NCBI GenBank assembly: GCA_032622095.1
Contig: CP136064.1
Location: forward strand, 183,874,209 to 183,938,208
Source: Siphonodentalium dalli
Taxonomy: Eukaryota > Mollusca > Scaphopoda > Gadilida > Siphonodentaliidae
Direction: 5' to 3'
DNA length: 64,000 nt
Shown here: positions 11,738-25,700 of the stretch, in pieces
How positions within the stretch are numbered: the stretch's first letter is position 1
Layout: every line of letters begins with the position of its first letter
Notes under the pieces: model-generated
What the model was told of the DNA's origin: nothing
The model's database searches: none
Seen by the model: the letters and a program-made list of their open reading frames with translations, nothing else
Program-made: the position numbers and the translations under genes

Positions 11738-12165
11738 CTAGAAGGTGACCCGACTTCGTCCGGGCTTTGACCTTGAATTGTCCATGTTGAAGGTCAAGGT
11801 CAAGTGGGGTCACGATTTGACCAGTCCAAAACACTGACCGTACAAAAGTACCCGACAAACGTGCCCGTCGAAATACATCCGGTTTTACCCGATTTGACCT
11901 TGAATTGATCATTTTGAAGGTCAAGGTCTGGTCGGGGTCACGATTTTACCCGTCCAAAACACGCAGTGGGCAAAAGTAACCCTATGTATAAAATTTCGTC
12001 GAAATCCCATCAAAATTGGCGATTTGACCTTGAATTGACCCGATTTCAAGGTCAAGGTCACATCGCACGGGCAAATGAATATGCTTATGAGACTTCCCAT
12101 ACGAAAGTACCCCCACATACCAAGTTTCATCGAAATCGGCTCTGCCGTTTTCGAGTCCATCGATT

Positions 12166-12200
<35 letters not shown>

Positions 12201-12310
12201 CACCCTCCCTCACACACACACACACACACACCCTCACACACACCCTCACCCTCACACACACACACACACACACACACAGACAGACAGATCTTCCAAAAAT
12301 ATATAATAGA
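11738..12310 (-). mobile_element. Helitron-like non-autonomous element, copy 1
   Basis: Read on the minus strand it starts TCTATTATATATTTTTGG and ends CTAG, with A on one side (11737) and T on the other (12311), the classical Helitron target. A GC hairpin (CCCGGACGAAGTCGGG) lies 7 bases before the CTAG end, also typical. Both ends match the second copy at 35496-36465. Inside are about three subrepeats of about 125 bp with TGACCTTGAATTG and AAGGTCAAGGTCA, then CAGA and CACACCCT microsatellites near the 5' end. The 188-codon frame at 11966-12532 is a reading of these repeats. Confidence 0.85.
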
Positions 12311-14023
12311 TATTTTAAGTCAGATTATAAATACCACGCTGTCAGTTTTCCGGCCAAAACTGTTCCTAGTAACGGAGGGTTCTGCAATAACGTGGTGTTT
12401 CGAGGTCGGAAAAAACCTGTGATGCAATTTTTTTCCAATCAACATATTTATCAACGATTAATAATGAAACGTCAAGATATTATAATTATATCACTTAGTT
12501 GTGTACTGTGTTTACGCTGCTGCGTCAATTAGTATGATTATGTCTCTATTAGTAAATAAAAAACAATGCATGCATGACCAGGTTGAATTGTGTTCCGATT
12601 GAGTTGGCTGATATATACTTAACTTGAAGATGAAATTTGTATAATTTCACAATAATGGCACAAGTAATGCATTTATACACTTTCAAACACTATTGCATGT
12701 ATACTTCATGTAGTGGCTAACAGTGTGTCAGTATTTCTATTCCACATTCAAGACAATAAGCATGCACTGACAATCAGTCCAACACGACAAAGTATATACC
12801 TGTGTAACCCATGCATTTACCACTTATTTGAGTATACATTAAGCCACTGAGAGCTTTCCGATGAGTGGCAACAAGCCATATTTCCGACTAAATCCTGAAT
12901 AATTATGGGCACCGACCCGCCCGCCTCCGCATATCCACTCAATTATACTCTCTATATACAGTAATTCCATATACAACAGACAGGACGGAGCGGCTTACAT
13001 AACACATGCAAAGTTCACAGCACATGTCTGTATAGATTACAGATACCCATTTTGAATGACGAAATGTGACGTCCGAGTGTCAACAATATCAAATTATATT
13101 TAAAAAAAAATGCAATTATCACCTTGCCCTCTCAGCCTCTTACAACAGCCAGTGGTAACCTCCTGAATTTCATTGATCAACAAACTTTAATAAGATAGGC
13201 AGTATCATATCATGATATCGTGCTTCCTCGTTAAATGAAATTTCTTAGAATGATATTGACATACTGTACATAGAGGATCTCTAATGAGTCGCAATTATAT
13301 ACGAAATTTATTAACCGAGTGCGCTAAATTCGATTCGAGCCGAGATTTAGCGTGGTAACGTAATTATCCAACGTGAAAATAAAAACTCGAGACAACAAAA
13401 CCCCACACATAGCACACTCTACAAATATTCACATATGTTTCCCTACTTAAATACACACTTTTCATCCTGTCATCTTGTTTAAATGTTATGTTTCACCTTT
13501 TGTGCGGGAGAGGGACGTCACAAAGTTGACAAAACTTGTGCCCCGATCCCCATGCCTATAATTTATATACAATAAAATATGTTTAAATCGACGTAATTAT
13601 CACATAATCAATGTAAGTACATAATGTATACATGTACCCCATATACTCCGTTCTGGATGCCAACAACTGTTCTGCAAGCTATGGGCCACAGTCCTGCGGA
13701 CTAGGACAGAGTGTAATAGTAACATATTGTATATAAGACATCCACAATGAAAACACGCGAGGGATTTTGTTGTTGTTGCATATTGTAAATGAATAAGCGG
13801 GAACTGACGGCATTACCCGTTATTGATATATAGTGTTGTGGTAACCCAGTACTGTGTGATTGTCCAACATGATCATATAATCAGTATCGTGCACAAGAGA
13901 AATCTGTTTTCAAATTGGACCAGCATGGTATGGCTATGCACTTGCAGTTGGTCGAAGTGACCGACTGTATGATGCAATAATTAATTTAAATTGTCCATTA
14001 TTCTCAGCATGTTGTCCCGAAAA
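12311..14023. other. no gene; half copy of the CAGTAATGCCC MITE
   Basis: A single arm at about 12850-12908 (GCAACAAGCCATATTTCCGA...) belongs to the MITE family seen at 25701, 31335 and 52274. The remainder is unrecognised AT-rich sequence. Confidence 0.6.
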
Positions 14024-14160
14024 CCCGCACATTATCTACATTTATGTAGATAATCTGCTTAGAATCGCCTCATTTTGAGTCGATAATGTGCTGAAAATGA
14101 GAGCGGTTTAGTCACATTATCGACTCATAATAAGGCGATTCTTAGCAGATTATGTGCGAC
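14024..14160. repeat. fold-back element
   Basis: Arms of about 42-45 bp: AATCGCCTCATTTTGAGTCG on the left and the complement around CGACTCATAATAAGGCGATT on the right, ending ATTATGTGC. Further diverged pieces (TTATCTGCTAATTTGAG) lie just to the right at about 14270-14335. Confidence 0.85.
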
Positions 14161-14603
14161 AATGACACAAATAAGCCAACTCACGACTGTTCAGGTGTAC
14201 ACTCTTTAACGTGTGTTTTCGCTGTGGCCCGCGCCACAAAACGAAATACCGGGCATTCATGAGTCCATTATCTGCTAATTTGAGAAAATGATCAGATTAT
14301 GGACCTTTATCATATTATAGGTCGATTATGTGCGTATTTGCACGAGGATGTGTTATTACCTTTTGCCTCTCCCGGATATAGTGTTCTGTTATTCATGGGA
14401 TTTAAAACTGTAGAAATCGACGGTGCCATTATGTCTGCCTATCAATTCATGGCGTATTGTATAATAGGCAGCATACATAATAACCGAATTGCTGAGCAAG
14501 AGAGAAATAAAAGAAGAAAAAAGGATAACTACTATGTAGCCTATATGGGTGGGAATTAATTCCAATGTGATATAATCTTCTAGGATAAAGAACATTAAAT
14601 TAA

Positions 14604-15118
14604 AGATACGGGCGGCGTTGGCTGTGGGTGTGCTGTTAAATTATTTAGCTCCCTCAAAAGCCGCCATAAACAGAAACCATAGTAAAATATAGACAGACTT
14701 TGTACTTATACCAATAAGAAATATGGCATAAACAGTATGGTATTGTCAAATGTGTTCCTTTGTTATATAAACAAAAGCAAAAAACGTTACGTTTCCGGGC
14801 TTTTGTTTAGATCCGGATATGGTAAACATAAAGAGCGTTATTTGTTGCTGTTTTCCTTATATGGAAATAATAAAGAGCGTTTATATCATTTGTATGTGAT
14901 TAACCAATAGAATTGTGCTGTGTTATGTAAACAGAAGCAAAACTGTAACACGAGAAGGTTCTTGTTTACGTACACCATCGTACGTATTGACGACAATATA
15001 CTATTTACGCGCTGATTATGGTTGGCATATGAACAAAACTATATATTTTTTAATATTCATTCCGTTGATGGCGATTTGAACAAATATGAATATTTCTACA
15101 CGAACGCCGCCCGTGCCT
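14604..15118. mobile_element. TTAA-flanked MITE, family B, copy 1 (515 bp)
   Basis: Begins AGATACGGGCGGCGTT, ends AACGCCGCCCGTGCCT, flanked by TTAA (14600-14603 and 15119-15122). It is related to family A, sharing internal ATAAAGAGCG motifs. Its interior reads GTGATTAACCAATAG at about 14896-14910, which is the intact form of the site into which a family A copy inserted at 26649. Confidence 0.88.
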
Positions 15119-15122
15119 TTAA

Positions 15123-16351
<1,229 letters not shown>

Positions 16352-16439
16352 GTCGCCATTCACCTTCGTGATCTTGTTCACCTCGGTTATCGTCAAAGTG
16401 TATATTGTATCAGCAGATGTATACATATATATATACCGG

Positions 16440-17406
16440 CGTTGCACTGGAATATTAGATGGCGTTTGTTGCGGTACTTTGTTCTGATACATATAGAAAA
16501 TAAAGGCGTTGTCGGGTTGAGTCGAGACCCAGCCCATATTATCTGGAGGGCCGAAAAAAACTTGACCACACTAAATTTCAGTGAGATCCGTCCAGTTGCT
16601 TCTGAAAACCGCGATGCCCATGCGGATAAGAACATCAAAACGCTAAAGTATGTTATCAGGACGCAGTCCATGTTACCCAGAGACCCATAATACACGACCA
16701 TAACAATTGCAATGCGATCCGCCAAGTACCGTACTTCCGGGGAAATCGTTTTGGTCGTGCATATATGACGTCGTAACGTTAAAACGTGACATCGGGTGCG
16801 ATTGGGCCAATAATTCCCGAGAAACAATTTTGCACGTGCGGACATGACGATGACGTGTGGAGTCCGGACCCTTCACATGTTAACCAAAGGCCAATATACA
16901 CGTCTGTACTAAGAGCAATCCGGCTTTTAGTTCCCGAGAAAACTGGTTGCCCGTGCGGATATGACGTCAGAACTGTTGCCCGAAGGCTACTCAGTCGATG
17001 ATCTCTATCTTCGCTATCCTTGCCCGCACTTACCTTCCTTTTGTGAAGATTTGGTCAAGCTTGTCTTCTTATGCGACATCTCGACAAAACGTCTAGATTA
17101 CGCCAAGAGCGTGTCGATAAGGTATATAAGTTAAAATATAAAGAGCGTACGGTATGTGACTCCACACAGATAAAGAGCTGCTAATTCGATGGTTGTACCG
17201 ATATGGTAATGATAATTAAGAGTGTTAATCGTGTCGTTTATGTTCGGTAATGCGGATTTGAAGATTATGTCGCCAGAAGACGACGTCGGGTAGATTCGGG
17301 ACCGAGACCATGTTAATCAGGGAGCCCAAGTACATATCTATGGAAAAATCTCATCGCAATCGGTGAAATAAATGAGAGAGAGAGAGGGAGGGAGGGAGAG
17401 AGAGAT
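16440..17406. repeat. degenerate subrepeat element ending in a GA tract
   Basis: Three or four diverged units carry a pattern like TCCCGAGAAA...GCACGTGCGGACATGACG (about 16605, 16810, 16930). They end with CTCATCGCAATCGGTG and a GA/GGGA tract at 17373-17406. The build (subrepeats, then a microsatellite) resembles the Helitron-like elements, but I find no TC and CTAG ends. The 150-codon minus frame (16393-16845) lies in these units and has no recognised domain. Confidence 0.5.
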
Positions 17407-17407
17407 G

Positions 17408-17929
17408 GTTATTAATTCAGTTATCGAAACGCTTAGTTGCTACAAAATATTGCTGAATTATATCGAACAGTATCTTCGGATGCCTTAATTTTTTTTCTTT
17501 AGCCGCCCCTTGTATCAGTCTGAGCGCGCCATCTTCGATGATAAATTGAGTAGCGAAAGCCTTCAAATTCTCAACATAAACAAAGTTCATTTCGGAATAC
17601 CATATATCTCGTCCCAAAGTAATAATAAACTGTTCGACATAATTTCTCTGGAAGGCACTACACCAATCACCATAAAATCACAAAATCGTGGATGTAAATA
17701 TGTTCTACTGTAAACTTGTAAACATTTTGTATCCTTAATTGTTTGTCTTGGGAAAGGAGCTTCATAACTTATTAACTTGCCCCCGATCCTTTTTGTATGA
17801 TATGCAAATAAAATACGTTTCAAGTCAAGATGTATACTCGAACACCCCATTCACGATCATATATCCACAGCCACATCAGAGATGCATATAAATGCCATAT
17901 ATAAACCCATCGCCACAAGGGCACTTCAT
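17408..17929. other. no recognisable feature
   Basis: Overlapping short frames on both strands (17417-17850) show no motif. Confidence 0.5.
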
Positions 17930-18430
17930 GCCACACTCCTGCCAATGACCATCATCTATACAGGTAATGGTATGCATATACAATTCAACAATCATGACCA
18001 TGTATGCATATACATCCATCCATGGCGATGATGTAATCTATGGTACACATGTACACCACATGCATGACCATGCAGTCACTCCATATATACATAAACAACA
18101 CACACATGACCATGTAACTACTCCCGTTATACCAATACACCATACAGTCACTCAATGTATAAATATTCACGTCACACATGACCACTGCTTGTATACCTTT
18201 GCATCTCACCATGGACTCCCATCCATGACAATATGGCCACTCCTTGTATAACTATTCACCACCCCTTGTATATACATATGCGTCTCACCATGGACACCCT
18301 ACTAATGACCAAATAGCCATTCCGTGTATAACTATGGGCTGCATTGATGATTGTACAATAACTCCCTGTATACATATTCACCACACCTATGACAACAAGT
18401 CACTCCGTGGCTACCATTTTGACATACACC
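17930..18430. repeat. degenerate minisatellite, period about 60 bp
   Basis: Recurring words such as CATGACCA, CACTCC.TGTATA and CACCATGGAC appear about every 55-65 bp. Open frames at 17967-18251 (plus) and 17985-18212 (minus), rich in His or Met, follow from it. Confidence 0.6.
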
Positions 18431-18479
18431 ATGTATTAAGTTGATCAATTTTGATGTAGTCATCATCTAACTCCCTTTC

Positions 18480-20560
18480 TGTCAGTTGGCGGCAGGTACT
18501 AATTTATCGCACTAACTTCCACTGGTTCTGCAGATACTCCAGCAGAACTTAACACTTGCCCAACCCATTGAAGTATCGGAAACTTCTGTTTGTTTAATGT
18601 AAGACATTCAGACTCAAGTTGTAACGTTTCACGCAGATGTGCACCATGTTCTGCTTGAGAAATCCCACTGACAACAATGTCATCACAGACGCATATTACT
18701 CCAAGAATGTCTTTTATTATCAAAAATATACGTTTCTGATAGTGTTCCCTGTTCTGCACCACTTGAGATCCCCGAATGGTAGTAACGTGTCACAGAAACG
18801 ATCAAACGGTGTAATGACAGTCGTCAATTTCAGTGATGCATCTTGCAAAATACCTGGTGGAACCCCGAGTTACAATCAAGTTTTGAGAAAATAGCAGTGT
18901 TACCAAGTAAAGCCAATGTATGGTCAATACCGGCATCATTAGACACTCACGCTGTACCGAATTATTTAGTTTCGTCAGATCCATACACAGTCGCACACTA
19001 GTATTAGCCTTCCTGTTTACGACAATTGGAATACAACAGTCAGTTGCTTCATCGACTGGCATTATTACATCTGCTTCTTTAGATGATCCTATATTGAGTG
19101 CAGTGCAGTTATCAATAGAAACGTAACTCGTCAACTGGTCGACAAATTATTTGGCTCAGCAATATCTTCCAGTTTTATTTCATACGGAATAACTAGTTGC
19201 CGAGTCATTTAAAAAGTTTGGAAAACAATCTTCGACCTTGACATTCTGGACGAAAAATTAAATTCCGAGTTTCTGTGATGCGCAACAATCGAGTTTGTTG
19301 CATTTCCTTGAACTTTAGAATTAGCGATAAAGTAACCTACGGTGTTTAGAATTCCTGCGTCCGTCCTCATAGTATGTGATTCGTTTTCTGAAGCTGACTA
19401 TTGAATTTTTGCGAACGAGTCTTCATCATTTGCCGAGATATCAGCTCCAGTGCACCGGTGGATGTGCGAATTTAAAACTGAGCGAAAAATAGTACGATAA
19501 TCACGCGTATACATGTAGGACTATATTTAAATTCGGTCAACCAATTAAAAAACATTTATCAACGCCCGGCGATGTACAAATCATGGTATACCATAAAGTC
19601 GACGATGTTGAAATTCTTGTAATAAATACACATATTATAGATCGCATGCATAGACAACCTCAGCCAAGTCTTTGTGTTGATTTTTCTGAAGCCCGAAACT
19701 GTTGCCTCCGCTGCGAATGTGTTTGATAAACATATGTCTTCAGAAACGACTAAGAACTGAAACTGTCATCTGATCTAAGACTTTTACGAAAATATTTTGT
19801 CAGTTTTGAATTCGCGCAGATATGTGCGCGAATTTAAAACAGCGAAAAATAGTACTGAGCGAATTTAAATACGAGTAAGGTAATTTAATTCAACGTTTTC
19901 TTCGCGTCCTTACCGTTCCGACAAACTTGAAAAAAATGTCCTTTAATTGAACATCCATTGCAAATTGCATCACGTGCTGGACACAGCTGACGATCTGGTA
20001 CGAGATACCGTCCATACAACTGACACAGAGAAGTTCACTGAAACAGTGAAACGGTTTCGGATAATTTTGTTTTGAAATCTGTTGACGTGTTTTTCTCTAG
20101 TGAACTGCATTCAGAGTTTCTGTAGGTGAGTATCCTGCAGCGCTTGACCTCGTATTTTCTTCAGCCTGATGTTTTGTTTGGGTCGACTGACGTGTCATGT
20201 CTGTAGCATCTGCTAGTAATAGATTTCGATTCATTTGTATTCTTTCAGAAAGGATTTATCTCTTATCCTGACCACAATTTTGTCACGAATTAGTTCATCT
20301 ATATATTATAGTTGCAATGTTCGGAAAGGGTGTAAAGCGGTGATATATTCTTCAATAAACTCACTGTCTATATAAATTCTTGCATTGCATTTCGCTATAT
20401 TGTAGATTATATTTCGGCGCAATGTGAAGAAATCGTGATTTTACCTTCACCACATCATATATCTGATTCATCGACGCCATCTTCACGCTCGTCACCAGCT
20501 GGAGGATCAGGTGGAGTAAATATATTCTGCCTTCTCACATATGTTACATGTTATATACCA
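18480..20560 (-). pseudogene. decayed Ty3/gypsy retrotransposon (gag and reverse transcriptase)
   Basis: Minus-strand remnant in the normal order gag, zinc knuckle, reverse transcriptase. Around 20280-20460 the frame reads as a Gag core (EEYITALHP, then DELIRDKIVV). At about 19937-19990 is a CCHC-like knuckle (CPARDAICNGCSIKGHFF). At 18802-19134 is the start of reverse transcriptase (PIVV.RK...VRLCMDLTKLN), and at 18499-18762 the catalytic part (VICVCDDIVVSG) with the following connection (LTLNKQKF). The active-site DD pair is at 18679-18684 and the preceding residue is Cys where the family usually has Tyr. Several frameshifts and stops break it. No RNase H, integrase or long terminal repeats are recognised, so it is a dead fragment. 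Confidence 0.85.
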
Positions 20561-21309
20561 GTGTGTTGATGTGATTGACATCCGACTGAGCAGGCGGTAT
20601 TAGTATCGACGAACACTTTATCCGTCTCTATTATATCGATATTTTCGTTTTTATGAATATGAAGGATCTGGACACTTTACTGAAAACAGTATGCAATCTA
20701 ATCAACCAATGATTTCATCATTTATTCTGGTTCAAACAGTCATGGAATGACGAATATTAACTTTTTCTGATTTAATTTTGTTTTATCCCTACTGAATGCA
20801 AACAAATTCGTAATGCGCATGGCAAACCAACAGAGGGGCTTCCTGAAAAATGTCCGTCGGTACCAATGATGCGGCTGAGCAGCCAGGCCCGACACTATTC
20901 TAAATCGCTCAGGAGGGTTTACCTGAAAAATAGCCATCGCTGCCACCATGCAGTATTCGATCATCTAGACGTTAGATACTATTTATATTTATCTCAGAAT
21001 AATCACTGCATCAAGTCTCGTTTGCTTGTTCTTTAATGATGTAAGCGACCCTTGACAACAAACATATTGGTACACATCTAACGTATGAACAGAAACCAAT
21101 ACCACTACAACGAGGACGAGGTTGATTGGCGAAGATAATTGGTTCTGCATTGAGGACAACAACTTAATGTCGCTGCGACACGTTGCTGATACGACAGCCC
21201 GTGGGAACATACCTTAAAACCATACGTTACAGGTTCCACTTATGGATAATCAATCGAAAACAATTATGGCCATGTATCGATGACCAAACGTTATTTGAAG
21301 CTCATGTTT
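20561..21309. other. no recognisable feature
   Basis: Short minus frames at 20740-20964 and 20989-21210 show no motif. Confidence 0.5.
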
Positions 21310-22489
21310 AGGCCTAAAAAAAAGACGTTTGTTTCCGCTAACCCGACCGACCATATTTTAAACCCCCGACCCTAAACTTTTTATTGCCATTGCAATAGTT
21401 GGAATCATACTGCAAAGTACATGTACCCGGTATGTTTGGCTTTATCTAGCTTTCATCTATGAAAACTTCAAATAGTTTCAGTTCAGGTTTGTTATGATTC
21501 AGCCTTCAGACTTCAGTATTTCAATCAAATACAGTGCAGGAACATTAACAATTTGATCGAATCAACCTGGTTATCAGGTGGTATCTCATAATACCAAATG
21601 AAAAATTAACATAGAGATTAGTACAATAAATAGTAAATACTAACTAATTAGACATTGTTTCTGTGCTACATGTAGTATATTATGTATGTGTCTCACTTGA
21701 ATTTTATAAAATAGCCTATTATATGAATTAGAGTGATAATGGTAAGTCTCATTTCAAGCATCATAAGCATAATCCATTGAACCAGAAGATATCTGACAAT
21801 AAGTTATAAGCATTTCCAATCCATAAATATATAAAAAAATTCCAAAGTTATGCTTGAGACACTTGATCAAATTGACCTCTCAGTAAAATTCAAAATACTG
21901 ACTCAAAGTGCCCTAGATTAGCTCTAATTGCAATGGATTTTCAAAAAATTTCCAGGGGGAGAACCCCCACCATCAGCAGGGGGTCACCCCTCCCAAACCT
22001 TCCTCCGCTCAGGCCTTCGGGTTATGTCTTTGGCATATTATTGCCCAAAAACAGGTGTCCCCAAAAAATACCTAGATCCTTCACCGAATGCGGAGGAGAA
22101 GGTGGGGTTGTGAAGCCATCATTAAGAGATCGGTACAAGACGGTCACTCCAATATGTGACAGTGCAGTGGTGCTGGACTGACTCCAGTTGTCGTCAGGCC
22201 ATATGGGAAATATTAGGATTATCAAAGACTATATTAGTATATAGACTAGTATATATATGTAAATATTGAAGCATATGTAAGATTGAATTGGAGTTTTTAT
22301 TTCCTCTGTCATTTGGGTTAACCTGATTGGGGCTAAGAAGTGCACAGTTTGGGTTATTGACAAGTATTATACAGTTATTTTTAAAGATACAAAAATAAAA
22401 GTTAACAAAAAAAAAAAATTAAGCCTACCTACCTACCCTAAATTTTTTCAGCTCGTTAGCGGAAACAAATGTATTTTTTTTTTAGGCCT
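21310..22489. mobile_element. MITE with AGGCCTAAAA ends (1.18 kb)
   Basis: Starts AGGCCTAAAAAAAAGACG and ends with the complement of it; TTTGTTTCCGCTAAC at 21329-21343 faces GTTAGCGGAAACAAA near 22455. TIRs are about 35 bp. Inside, a GC-rich stretch at 21930-22150 looks like a separate insertion but has no recognised coding content. I see no clear target duplication. Confidence 0.75.
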
Positions 22490-22588
22490 CACGTGTAGGC
22501 TATTTGATACAGTCATGTTTATTTGTCTCGACTCATAACAACATTGAGACACAGAAGAATATTTACAAAGGTAGATGGTGATTATATG

Positions 22589-23558
22589 ACAGTATATGTA
22601 TCTGTCAAACTAGTCATTTGGCCAAATTACTCAAACTTAGAGTCAGTTGGCCAAATGACTAAATGTTAGTGCCAGTCAATTGGCCAAATGCCTATCTGGG
22701 ATAAAAACGGGATTAAAATATTCCATTTTTATGAAATTGTATTTATTTAACAAAAGCATTTAGAACATATGTAGTAACACATATACACAATGGCATGTGG
22801 TAATTAATAAATTTCATTTATTTGAGCATTTAGTACTTGAGCGACATCTACTGTTACACAACATGTTAGTCTTATAGCAAAGACAATGTCTTTAAGACAT
22901 CGTCTGCTATTGCATACCTCATGTCCATAACAATTGAAATATAGGGAGCCAGCAGTATATTAACCACCGATAATGTTTCTAGGATTCCCGCATCATCTGT
23001 CAATAGCTGGAATGGGCACAGCACATTAATGTCGCCGACGCTATACCATCCGACTTCACTTTACAGCAGGCTCGGTCTGTTCCTGCTGGGCCAGAACCAT
23101 AGGTTTCATTGTCTTTGCTATGTTGCCCGTTTGGTTATTGAGTTGATAGTTCTGTTGGCTGCTCGTCGGTCGTTGGTTTTGGTTACTGATGTTGTTGAGC
23201 GGATAGTTTTGGTTACTGGTGTTCTTGAGTGGATGGTTTTGGTTGCTGCTCGTCCGCCGATGATTCTGGTTGCTGATGTTGTTGAATTTCACTGAACTGC
23301 AGTGTTTTTTTTCAAGAAAACATTGAGCTTTTATCATATGTAACAACAGCTTAATAAGATATTTGGCAGTTTTCCTGGAGCCTGGAATTATCATTCCTCA
23401 GGAAATCTGTCAAATTCAGGACACTAAAATTCAGTCATTTGGCCAAATGACTGGACAATTTAGGTATTTCACAAAATGACTGACGGCGACGGTCATATGG
23501 TCAAATGACTAGAAGAGTTACTCATTTGGCCAAATGACTGGTTTGACAGATTGACTGT
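22589..23558. mobile_element. TIR element with CATTTGGCCAAATG palindromes
   Basis: Left end ACAGTATATGTATCTGTCAA and right end TTTGACAGATTGACTGT are inverted relatives. Next to both ends the 14-bp palindrome CATTTGGCCAAATG and diverged forms of it recur (about 22615, 22645, 22680, 23435, 23525). Inside, 23150-23290 holds a tandem repeat of about 30 bp that gives an Asn/Gln/Ser-rich frame on the minus strand (23056-23394, 112 codons). Whether this is ever translated cannot be told. Confidence 0.7.
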
Positions 23559-25700
23559 AACATATACGCTATAATTAAACCGATCCATACCCTCGGCCAA
23601 TCAAATCACTATAGATGATCTTTCGAATGCCCGAGAATGTTTAAAAAGATGAGAGTTCCATCCACGTATAAGAGAACCGAGAAACTAACCGTTTTTGTGT
23701 ATTTGCGCGACCTGGTAGCTCGTCAACATTATTACGTGTCAATCGTCAAGGCGTTCGTCACTTTTTTTAAATTTTTGTTCGCAATGGGTGTGTGGTTATT
23801 GGTGTATCAATGCGATTGCCGTTGCATGTTTTTAAATGTCGATTAAAAAAATATTTTCACACACTGTATCACCAAGCGCACGGTACTACACACACAAACT
23901 ATTACCTATAATCAACTACATAGCCGTTACTTATATACACATTTTTCACAATCACTACATTAAAGCTCCAATATATTTTAAATATGCCTAATAATATGAT
24001 CTTGAGGGCGTTACGCTTTCTGACTATTATTTTCGTGTTTATATTGGTGTTGTGTATGTGATATCCACTGGAAACGCGACAATGTCACGTCCTCAATGAT
24101 CGCGTTTGTGTAACAAATTCGGACAGTACTTCCCAGATTTTAATCCCATGTTGCTGCATTGTGCATGTGCCACAATGTCCGGGATCCACCATGCAATTCA
24201 GCCCGGTCCATCAAGAATTTCTGATACACGCTCAATAACATTCCTTGGGTTATAGTTGACAAAATATTCGTGTTAGTCCGTATAATTTTAATCGCCGCAA
24301 AAAGATTCGTTTGCTTATGATAATGTTAAAAGTGTGTTGCCAGTATATATAAGGCGACGATCACAAAATAACTATATATATAAAATATCTTTAATAACAG
24401 TTTCTTTGTTATATTCGGCGACCATGTCATTGACAGAGCGTATCACGTTAAAGTGCACTTGCTCAAAGCCGAATATTGTTGCAGTATACTGGTTAGAAGG
24501 AACTAAATGTTTTCCATAGGCCAGTGTTTGGTAGGTGCTTCGGTAGTCAGTCCCGCAGGTGTTAAGTGCTTCGGTAGTCAGTCACCATATTAAAGGGACA
24601 ACATTTGTTGTGAGAAAGCTTGGATATAATGTGTCTGTTTGACCACGCCCACGTTAAATTCTCGAGTTCCGAAGAGCACGATCCATGCGTTAGTGAAGAC
24701 CAACCCTTTCGGCATCTGTTCGCACAGAGGAGTATCTTTCGAGCCATACCTTTTTCAAAAAACAACATACGTTTTCCACACTATACCCCACTTTTTGCAC
24801 AGAATTTGACAGTCTGACAAAAACCAAAACACAGCCACAATCTCCCGCTATTGTTTGGACACGAACGCATTTCAGACTAGGAAACGCCCAGTTTTTTTTA
24901 CATGCTATGGATATTATATTTCCTGAATTTGTAAGTTTGTTTGACACATTACACTCTAATAGCGCGCCAGAATTTTTAACTCGTATTCGAGTTAAACACG
25001 AAAGGGACGTAATTCTACTTATTTAGTTACTTCTAACCTACTATATAGGTGTTCTTCCGTGAGAGAGGCGTAATCAGTAATCGAATTATACACAAAATTT
25101 AGATTTAGTCACATAACCTAATAAAATAATACCTTCAAAATGTACTTTATTTTACCGAATGGAACGATCTCGGCCTACGGCCTCGATCGATTAATTCGCT
25201 GAAATAATGTACAGTTTCCAGCGGTGTTCCTATACTTAACATCGACCACCCTTGTCGTGGTAATCAAACGGATAATAGTTTTACATTATACCTTGCATCT
25301 GAACCCGATCATAATGTAAGGATTCTTCGTCGTTCCTGGCTGCACATGAGTAAAAATGATAATCAGCACAAATAAATCACCACAGCTCAATATTATTTTT
25401 CGTTTCAACCGATCCTTATCTATTATAGCTGACATCAGCATTTATCAAACAGCGGAGGCGGAGTATACACAGTGCACTTTAGTGAAGATGTAAACATTTT
25501 CCGACCAATATTCATGACATGATTGATATAGGGAACCCCGGATAGATTACTCGACGCACGTTCATTGGTCTCAGACAGTCAATGATTCGTTGTCTAATAC
25601 TTCAGATCTGTTTACATATGGCCGACCAATAATATTACCAGCACTTGGTTCCAATTGGGCCCTGAATAAACAATTAGAATTCCAAAAAAGAACGTCGGAA
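23559..25700. other. no recognisable feature
   Basis: No gene or RNA recognised. A direct repeat of GTGCTTCGGTAGTCAGTC occurs at about 24536 and 24562. Confidence 0.5.

Noticed and set aside
11966-12532. 188-codon open frame, the longest in the first 18 kb
   Set aside because: It runs through Helitron subrepeats and CAGA/CACA microsatellites, giving low-complexity Thr-Asp-Arg and His-Thr repeats.
16393-16845. 150-codon minus frame
   Set aside because: It lies across degenerate subrepeats and shows no domain; likely chance.
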